A stretch of 64,000 nt of DNA, taken from assembly GCA_951394405.1 (NCBI GenBank), contig OX596334.1:558001-622000 (forward strand), written 5' to 3'. This stretch comes from Coprinellus micaceus. Taxonomy: Eukaryota; Basidiomycota; Agaricomycetes; Agaricales; Psathyrellaceae. A program made the translations under genes and the position numbers. How positions within the stretch are numbered: position 1 is the first letter of the stretch; every line of letters begins with the position of its first letter. Positions 56,666-64,000 of the stretch are shown here, piece after piece. The notes beneath the pieces were generated by a model, which saw only the letters and a list, made by a program, of their open reading frames with translations, was not told the DNA's origin and did no database searches.

Positions 56666-58278
56666 TTGGCTGGAAAAGACGTCGTTGTGCTTCCTCTGCG
56701 AGCAGCACGACACCATCGTCGCTTGTTCCCCTCGTTGTACATTTACCGCTACTACCACGATTCGAAACTCTTATACCCCCCGTCAATGTTTTTTCCCCTT
56801 CGAACCACTATGAGATTGTTCTAAGACCCATGATTCATGGCCAATCTGAGTGATTAAGTCCATTCAAGAACCGTTTGCAGGTGTATTCCTCCCACCTAGT
56901 AGTACTGACTGGCAATCAATATTAATCGATGACCAGCAACTGACCGGATGAATCTCAGAGGTTATCCCTGAACATTCTGGCTGGGCTCGGTGCTCCCTGA
57001 TCATCGTGGCTAATATCGGGATCAGTTGCTCTAGGTATGCTCGCGTACGAAGGCTCGTTGACGACAGTCGAGAAGATCTCCCTGACCAGGGAACATCTCC
57101 AGTAACGCGCTCAGCTATTCATAACAGATGAAACCCCCCTTCTCGGAGTCTGGCTACGTGCTGGGGTATGAAATTTCAAACGAAACCTCGAAACCATGGC
57201 CTTACTTGGGAGGTCGATGTTACGCTTCGCTTCACATGTCTAGTAATATGCGCTATATTTTTATTTTCGGTCTAGGACTTATTCTTTTTCTTTTGGCCAA
57301 ACTCTTTTGTATTATTATTTGTGTTTTGGTTAAGTAGTTGACTATTGGCGACTTGTCATGTTATGACGATTATCGAGTCATCTTATTTATGACTCATACT
57401 CGACTCATCCTTAGTCTGTCCAGACTAAGTATGACTTGTCTCCGACTGTAATCGACTCATAGTTATATTGACTCATAGTTATAGTGACTCTTAGCGACTA
57501 GTACCCATGGGTATATAAACCCTATAGATTAGACCCATGTACTTTAGCTTGTTATACTTTTTCCCCGTTATCGAATAGTGCCTTGTGCCAAAACCCAAAG
57601 ACAACTAAAAGCAAGCCAATTAAGCCAATAAGACAACGACCAACGCCTAAGTCCAAGCGAGCTATCGTCAACATAGTTCTTGGTAGTATCAGATACAACG
57701 ATCGTCAACATCGTACTCGATACCTAAGTTAAGTAATTATTGCATCATTGACCATTGACCTGCCCAGAGTCAACCAATTATCGGACACTTGTCCAACTCC
57801 TTCATCGAGGTCGTAACAGTCGAGCTCTTGAGACTGCAAGCAAAGCTAAGGGCTGCTCAGGTGGCATCAGAGGGATGTAAGTTCGCCACTCTGGACGGAG
57901 TTGAGAGAAGCGGTGTCTATTATCATCCACTGACAATCGAAGGGCCAGGGGCAGATAAACGCTTGTCACAGCAACCTAAATTATCGATTGCGTTCAACCG
58001 TTGACATGCCCCTGCTCAGGGTTCGTCTATGCTTTGAGGTATGATACTTCATATGATACTTCGAAACCATGGCCTTACTTGATAAGTCGAGCACCCGAGA
58101 CTCCAAGGAAAGGTAAACGTCCTTCAGGTGGTCACAGTGGGATGGGATTTTGCCATTCTGAACGAAACTGAGAGTATTGTTTTGAAAGGGAACCCCAAGG
58201 CAATCCAAGGTCAGGTGCAAATTATCACTTGTCACCGCCACCGAGTCGCCGAATCAAGCCCAACACCAGCTGGATAAA
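56666..58278. other. Gene-free region with LTR-like and duplicated sequence
   Basis: No supported gene. Two stretches sharing TTCGAAACCATGGCCTTACT-type sequence (about 57140-57220 and 58015-58090), and further matches at 57819-57915 versus 58078-58170, show local duplication. An LTR-like promoter segment lies between them. Confidence 0.45.
57357..57745 (+). other. LTR-like segment with GACTCAT cluster and TATA box
   Basis: Begins TGTTATGACGATTATCG and carries at least four GACTCAT copies between about 57390 and 57480. A GGGTATATAAACCC TATA box lies near 57509, about 35-40 bp before a plausible transcription start, with AT-rich text after. It resembles a solo LTR, but I found no clear 5-bp target duplication or second LTR. 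Confidence 0.35.
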
Positions 58279-58759
58279 TCAGATACCCACAATTTCCCTG
58301 ATGTCGGCGACTCGCTCGTCTTTCTCTCCTCCAAATTCGACCTCCTCCTGCGGGCGTTTATTGGCGGAGAGTGTTTCCCCCATGGCGCCACGAAACGTAA
58401 CGAGATCGAGGGGTTTCTCGAGGTCGTTAAGATACACTGTGCTGCCCCCATAGTTGAACCAAGCCTTTACACGAGGGGTTCTCTCATTGGTGAGGACCAT
58501 GTTTAACACCTTCGCCCGTCTTCCAATGAGAATCTGGGGGGTTGGTGAGACGCGTTTTGAGACGGGGGAAGGGGGCAACGCGTACCGAAATGCTGCAGAG
58601 GATGCCTCTTGCCTCCATCAGATTGTCCTCGTCAGTCCAGCTGGGCGATTGACCGAGGAACGTGTCGAGGAAATGCAGTAACTGGCGAACATCATCGGAC
58701 GACTCGGCGACCTGCTTGATAAGTTTGAGACCCCTCTTTCGAAGCTCTGGGGAAATCAT
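58279..58759 (-). CDS. Small hypothetical protein
   Basis: Two exons (58759-58586, 58533-58279) give 429 nt, 142 aa, in phase. The first exon is helical (ELRKRGLKLIKQVAESSDDVRQLLHFLDTFLG would be its core). The second contains LIGRRAKVLNMVL and WFNYGGSTVYLNDLEKPLDL and ends KDERVADIREIVGI. No family is recognised. It is divergent from the Ulp1 gene with only 171 bp between start codons, so the two may be co-regulated. Confidence 0.55.
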
Positions 58760-58930
58760 GGTGGGCTTTGGTTTGGAGGGAGGAGTACTGGATCAAGCAA
58801 CGCGGCTCAAGATAGTGCCCGATTGTGGCCCACATTCGAAAGTCGATCGTAGAGCTTTCAATTCTCATTTTTCGCTTGGCGCCGGCGAGTTTCCAAAAAT
58901 AGGAACTGATGCACCTTGACCCTTTCCATC
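58760..58930. promoter_or_regulatory. Divergent promoter region
   Basis: 171 bp separate the start codons of the small minus-strand gene and the Ulp1 gene. No specific operator seen. Confidence 0.45.
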
Positions 58931-61408
58931 ATGGTGTCTAAAGATCGTAAACCTGACCCAGACGCAGGAAGACGTAGTGCAGGATTTGAATGTAAGTGAC
59001 ATGTCCTCCTCTGTGTTATAACATCCCCTTACCTTTCGGATAGATCCAGTCAGCTCGAGGACAGTAAGCCTCCCGAGATCGGGCGGGCCCCACCCAGAAG
59101 AAAAAATGCATTCGGCTCTGGATGGTTGGATGGGTAAATCATTCGCAGATGCACCTCGATTGGTCGTCCACGCAGTGAAAAATATCACCTCCCTTTCCGA
59201 GGACACCCTGGAAGCCTTGCTTCCAGGTCTCAAGACGATTTCCCAGGTTTCCAAGTTTGCCCTGCCCTCCCAATCGCGCAAACACACTGTTGTCAAGGCC
59301 GAGAGTCGTTTCAGCAAAACTCGGTCAAACGTCTCGCTCGCCGAGCTCTTGATCCGAGACGAGATGGAGATCCCCACTAACCGAATCATCGAAGGATTCA
59401 ATGATTCTGTCGGCCAGGCAGTCCTCGATGGTCAACTGTCTATCGAGCTGTGGGGGTTCCGAGGGGATCGAGTATACGCACCATTAACTGTTATCGAGCT
59501 GTGGAAATATCTTGCAAGGGCGGTCGCCGCAAAACATGCCTGGCAGCCAGCGATCGTATGGTTCGAATCTGTTGCCGTGGAGATCGACGTCGAGCTCAAG
59601 AGCCGTGTTACGAACATCCTGGAGCGCTCACCTTGGTATGGTTCCTTCCGGGGAGTCCACGACACCATGAGCATCACCAAGGCCGCTGGGTTTCTTGGGA
59701 ACATGTGTCTCAACACGTCGCACATCAACTCTATGCTGTGGCAATTGCAGAAGCGTGTCGGGGACAATGTGCTGGTCGGGTCTGTGGCCTTCGCGAATTC
59801 CGTCTGGAACCTCCCTCCGAGGTACCCAGAAAATGCCCAATTCGAAATCAAGCGCCTCGGTATGTTCCCACCGTTTAGTTTACGATAGGCCCAGTAACTT
59901 ACAATAAACAGGAGAGCTCATGAAAGCCAATCCCACGAAGTATCAGATCGTCACGGTCGTCCACTTGCCCCTCAACCATTGGGCGGCTCTATCTATCGAT
60001 ACACACCAAGAAGATGTTGTGATCTCCTATGGCGATTCTCTCGGGTGGAGTCCGGAGGCGGATCTCGTTGGTGCTATTGGACGATGGGTGAACCATTACT
60101 TCCCCGAGCGGCGTTACACCGTCGAGAAAAATTGGGAACACGGGGTCCAAATCGATTCGACTTCCTGCGGCATCGTCTGCATCAATACTCTGAAGCACAA
60201 CTTACTTGGGGAGCGTATATGGGTGCAGGACCAGCGTCATCTGTTCCGCCTACGTGAGTTCTGCGACATCTTTGAGGAGGCATTCCCAAGCCTCCTCGGG
60301 CGTTCTGAGACGGCCTCTCCACCAGCAGATGCAGAGGTCGTAACGCCGGTTGCAGATGCCCTTTTGTCACTATCGGAGCCCAGGCCCTTGAAGTCTCGTT
60401 CCCCGACCTCTCCGAAGGGGTTGATAGCGCCTGTTGTTCCGACACCAACATCACACCCCTCTGTACAACCAGATCTACTGCCCCAAACACCTTCGAACGG
60501 AATGCCGACGAAACGCCAAGCCGTTGCACCAGCGGGTGAACATCACCTTGATTCAAAGAGGGCACGGGTGTTGGGACCCTCAAAACCATCGTCAGGCGGC
60601 GCTGGCAACGCCGAGGGGGAAATGGTTTTGGATAGGGAGGGGAGCAGCCCTGAGGGCCCTCTAGATATCACCGGTGCGTGGCACTATCCCTTTTCTTTTC
60701 TTTTCTATCTTATTTTTGGCTCGAGCGCTGAAATACCTTCCTCAGATTTGTATGCCGATGATTCCATGCTGGATTTGGGCGACATGGAAGGTGCGTTAAC
60801 ATCTCTTCGAGCATGAGCTTCTGGCTCTCTAACGTTTGGCCTCAGAGAGTACCAACTTTGATTGGCTGGCAGCATCCGGGGACAAGGCCGCGTTACTTTG
60901 CTCCAGGTCGAACTCTCCACATCCTACAATACCCGGTTCCGTGGCCGAGGAGAAAAGGCCATTCGTTTCGAAGTCTCTCGCAAGTCCGTTTCGACCTTCG
61001 GCCAAGGCAATTCGAGAGAGAACGGATGGCTTAAGTGCCCCACTGGCTTTCTCTGGAGCCGATGGTGAGACCGTCGATGGTGCTTCTCATGCTATGGGTT
61101 CAGGGCCTGTCAACGGGGCTGTACCATCTTCGATACATGGCACTGACGCTGGGGATTTATTGGGACTCATTCATTCCCTCGACTGCTTGGAGGTCTCACG
61201 AAGGTTGCTGAAGCAACACCATGCCGACTTGGTTTGGATGAGGGGAAGAGTGTTGAACCACCATCGCAATGTCATCCGAGTTCGCTACCTTGCTGAGAAG
61301 GCCATGCACGCAGCGTCAAGAGGTTTAACCATTCAGGGAAAGGGGGATGAATTCTTGCGATCGCAGACCTGGGGCTTTGAAGGGGCGGGGGGCAGTGGGG
61401 TGGAGTGA
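58931..61408 (+). CDS. Ulp1-type (C48) cysteine protease
   Basis: Five exons (58931-58991, 59044-59859, 59912-60673, 60746-60790, 60846-61408) sum to 2247 nt, 748 aa, every junction in phase. The catalytic domain spans about residues 220-390. His is in LNHWAAL (codon 59977-59979), Asp in YGDSLG (60034-60036) and the nucleophile Cys in DSTSCGIVC (60166-60168), in the His-Asp-Cys order of Ulp1/SENP SUMO proteases. The N-terminal 200 residues are unassigned. The C-terminal third is Pro/Ser-rich with a KRARVLG basic motif, then a helical end. Family role: removal of SUMO or similar modifiers. Such Ulp1-like genes are common in transposon-rich mushroom DNA, so it may descend from a mobile element. 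No inverted repeats were found around it. Confidence 0.85.
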
Positions 61409-62266
61409 GGCGTAGGGGAGGAAGAATCGATCCTATACCAGCCAGTAGTTGAAATACTTTCCAGTGAATGAAGTACTCGCGATTTGGGCCTTCCGCTAAG
61501 CTGGAGAAGGGATGGAGGAAGATTATTTTTACGATCTCAAATTACTGGATACCAAGCTTACAGATCGGACGTGCCCACACTTGAGGTTGCAGTGGTCTCG
61601 GGCAAAGGGGAACAAGAGGTCTACTTGGGTGCGCTCTCGGACGAAATGGGATGGTAAAGACATCGATTGATTTGTGTTTAGGACGAGAGAATGGACTTTT
61701 GAGCGTCTCCTCGGACGAAGTGAGACGAAATTTCATTCTAGGAGAAAAAGGGTGGACTAGATTACTCAGTACTGGCTCTGATTTCAAACTTGAAATTGCT
61801 GGATGCCAAGCTTGCTGCTCGGAAGTGCCCACACTTGAGGATCCCGCATCGTGGTCTCGGACAGGGATAACAAAAGGTCGAACTCGGGGGTCCCCTCGGA
61901 CGAAATAGGACGGTAGGGTAGAGTACTCCTGGTAAGGGTTTCATGCTCGGGATGAGAATAGGGTTTTGAACGTCTCCTCGGATGAAGTAAGACGAAATTT
62001 CATGCTAGAAAGAAACGAGGAAGAGCATTAGCCTCAGTCACCGTAGGGATTTCGAGCCGATTTCGACTTGATTTCACGCGAGATTTCGGTTGAGAATTCA
62101 GGAACAAATTTGTTGATTTCAGTGGGTTTCAACTCTGACCGTACCTCAATTTCGAGCGAAATCAGCCCAAATCCGCGCCCCAATATGGCGGAGTTTCAAT
62201 CGTCAGGGGCATGGTGTTCACACCGCCGCCCCCATCTTTCTTTGTCTCTTTCTCTTTTCTCTCATC
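61409..62266. other. Intergenic with a two-copy direct repeat
   Basis: No gene supported. Contains an imperfect tandem duplication of about 255 bp (next entry). The last 150 bp are the likely promoter of the following gene. Confidence 0.45.
61535..62030. repeat. About 255-bp imperfect direct repeat, two copies
   Basis: Paired landmarks such as GTGCCCACACTTGAGG (near 61572 and 61826) and GACGAAATTTCATTCTA / GACGAAATTTCATGCTA (near 61723 and 61990) recur at a similar spacing. Confidence 0.7.
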
Positions 62267-63752
62267 ATGACTGGCCGCAGCGAGCGAGAAGTTCTCGAGG
62301 AACGGCTCCTTGCTGTGACCCAGTCCAAGGATTCAAAGACCACCAAGAAGTCGAAGGGAGGCAAGAAGGAGAAGGTGGCCGAGGGGAAGGAAAACAAGAC
62401 CCGCACGCGTTCCGCCACAAAGAAGGAGGCCGAGAAGGAGCCAGAAGGCAAGGGGAAGAAGCCGAAGGTTAAAAAGGAGCGTAAGACGGCCGCTATGCAG
62501 TGCGTAACCTTTTTTAATTCTTTATTCACTGCTGATACAGTTCAGATGGGCGAAGAAGGAGAACCACCATCATACCGACAGGCTCCTCACCATCATCGAG
62601 GACACCAACCGCTACAAGCAAGCGTTCGGCTTTGCTAACGGTGGTGCGGACTCTGGTGGCAGCAAGACAGTCTCCAGCAGTGGCCAGCGTCCCAATGACA
62701 TGTGCATGGAGATAGCACGGAAGCTTTGGGTTGACGTTGAGGAGCCTCTGTATGAGGAGGTCGACGTCCCCAACCTTGGTAGCGTCATCAAGAACAGGGT
62801 GACGACGTACGTATTCTTCGTTTCTCAAGTTCCGGCATGGATTGAACACCTCTGCCAGCATCAAGGCCTTGTTCCGTGAGATCCGTGACGCCCTTGGTAC
62901 CACTGGGATGGGGCTCATCGAGGCCAACAAGGAGAGCGAGATCGAGAAGGGAACACCGATGGCGAATGTCTGGGGTATGTTACATGTTTTTTTTGGATCA
63001 CGCATTTGCTCATTGTGCCGTAGAAAATGCCCAGGAGAAGTTCCCCTGGTTCAAACGGTTGATTCCTCTCTATGGCAAGAGCCCTATCGTTGACCGCTCC
63101 GGAGTCGCCAACAGCAAGACGTCGGTCAACGTTGACGCTCTCCAGCCTCACGTTCAGGTATCAACTTATTTTTAACTGTTCCAAATCTTTTTGATCTCTC
63201 ATATCCGTTCAACAGAAGGACGCCTCGAGCGCATCAGAGTCGGAGGATAGCGACATCGAAGTTATCTCAAAGTCAGGCAACAAGTCGGACGGCTCTGACG
63301 ACGAGGATGACGACCCTTCAGCATCATCACCTGCCAAGGCCCCTGCTCGCACCACTCAGCCTGCCCCCACCCCTCTTGCCCAGCGTGGAATCAAGCGTAA
63401 AGGTGTTGTGCTTGATGGCGATGCTGTTAGACACGCTGTTGAAGCCACCGCCACTCAGAGGACAGCTGTGACCACCATCAAGGAGAAGGAGAAGACCCAA
63501 CATGAGACCAAGAAGATGAAGTTGAAGCATGACTTGGAGCTTCGCCGCATTCAGGTCAAGCAGGAGGAGGCAGAGCGCGACCGGGCACATCAGATGGCTA
63601 TGCTGGATCGCCAGATCCGGCTTGAAGAGCTACGTGCTCGGAGCTTTGCTCCTCATCATCCTCCCGGGCCTTCAATGGTACACCAGGCAAGTGCACCCTT
63701 CCCTTCAGATCCCCCTGGCTTTGCAGGCCCTTATGACACCTACCGCCCTTAA
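62267..63752 (+). CDS. Putative DNA-binding protein with C-terminal coiled coil
   Basis: Five exons (62267-62499, 62546-62806, 62859-62974, 63024-63157, 63216-63752) give 1281 nt, 426 aa, in phase. The first 75 residues are Lys/Glu-rich and resemble a nuclear targeting or DNA-contacting tail. A helical module follows, beginning QWAKKENHHHTDRLLTIIED and containing AFGF, similar in style to Myb/SANT or trihelix domains of mushroom proteins linked to transposons. Then come an acidic Ser/Asp stretch, a KRKG basic motif and a coiled coil (about residues 320-395, repeated KQEEAERDR-type heptads). The assignment as DNA-binding is by pattern. It could also be a structural chromatin protein. Confidence 0.6.
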
Positions 63753-64000
63753 TTTAATTTAATTTCTCTTAACCACAACTAATTTACAGTCCCTCATTCC
63801 GAGTACATATCTTCCGATTGCCCTATGTGACGATCATATCTCTAGATACCCTACTATTTGCTCCTTGAGCTCTTCTCTCTTTATCTTCCCCCGTAATAAC
63901 TCGACGTCACTCTCTCTGTCCAACTCCTCCTCATTCCTTCTTGCCTCTCTCCTCTGCTCATGGCGCCACCTTCGTTCACGTTCTCTCCATGTTCGTTGAT
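63753..64000. other. 3' flank, window end
   Basis: Pyrimidine-rich 3' flank, with an AATTTAATTTAATTT run just after the stop codon at 63750-63752 that may contribute to 3'-end formation. No gene seen. Confidence 0.4.

Overview
The window looks like accessory, transposon-rich DNA of a basidiomycete fungus, most likely an agaricomycete mushroom. The evidence is dense short GT-AG introns (about 40-75 bp), moderate GC, and mushroom-type gene families: a NACHT-ankyrin STAND protein, KDZ (Kyakuja-Dileera-Zisupton) transposases with CxC zinc motifs, a TET/JBP-type 2OG-Fe(II) dioxygenase, a Ulp1 cysteine protease and an F-box-like protein. No name can be given to the species. Splice models were built by hand. 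Several close exactly to a multiple of three over 2-10 exons (NACHT-ANK 850 aa, KDZ transposase 985 aa, Ulp1 748 aa, coiled-coil protein 426 aa), which supports them.

Layout. 1-4.2 kb: an intact NACHT-ankyrin gene (+). 4.3-10.5 kb: no convincing gene, one 20-bp tandem repeat. 10.5-11.3 kb: a palindrome-rich MITE whose tips resemble the KDZ element ends. 11.3-13.0 kb: a hypothetical gene broken at its 5' end. 13.6-15.6 kb: a roughly 101-bp satellite array. 16.2-18.6 kb: a second NACHT-ankyrin copy (-), inverted relative to the first and beheaded by a KDZ element. 18.6-24.1 kb: element A (3' end, complete transposase, accessory gene cut off). 24.1-40.35 kb: element B, 16.2 kb between long inverted repeats, with transposase and accessory gene (+), a large coiled-coil cargo gene, a second cargo gene and a dead ribonucleotide reductase R2 fragment (all -). 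40.4-64 kb: host-like genes, mostly unnamed, including the TET/JBP-like oxygenase, the Ulp1 protease and a DNA-binding-like coiled-coil protein, plus a 448-bp TA-flanked MITE.

How it fits together. Elements A and B share the same two-gene module: an accessory protein of unknown function followed by a CxC/KDZ transposase in the same direction, about 350-400 bp apart. All element ends, and the MITE, carry reiterated CAGCTGAGC-type or TGGCTGAGCCA-type palindromes and one conserved 13-mer (GTGTCTGGGGTCC). These are likely transposase-recognition features. Inside B, the 13-mer TTGACTCCTTGTC occurs in three clusters of three copies, each spaced 32-34 bp and each oriented along the direction of the neighbouring gene. 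This looks like an element-encoded regulon. It is the strongest candidate here for an undescribed system.
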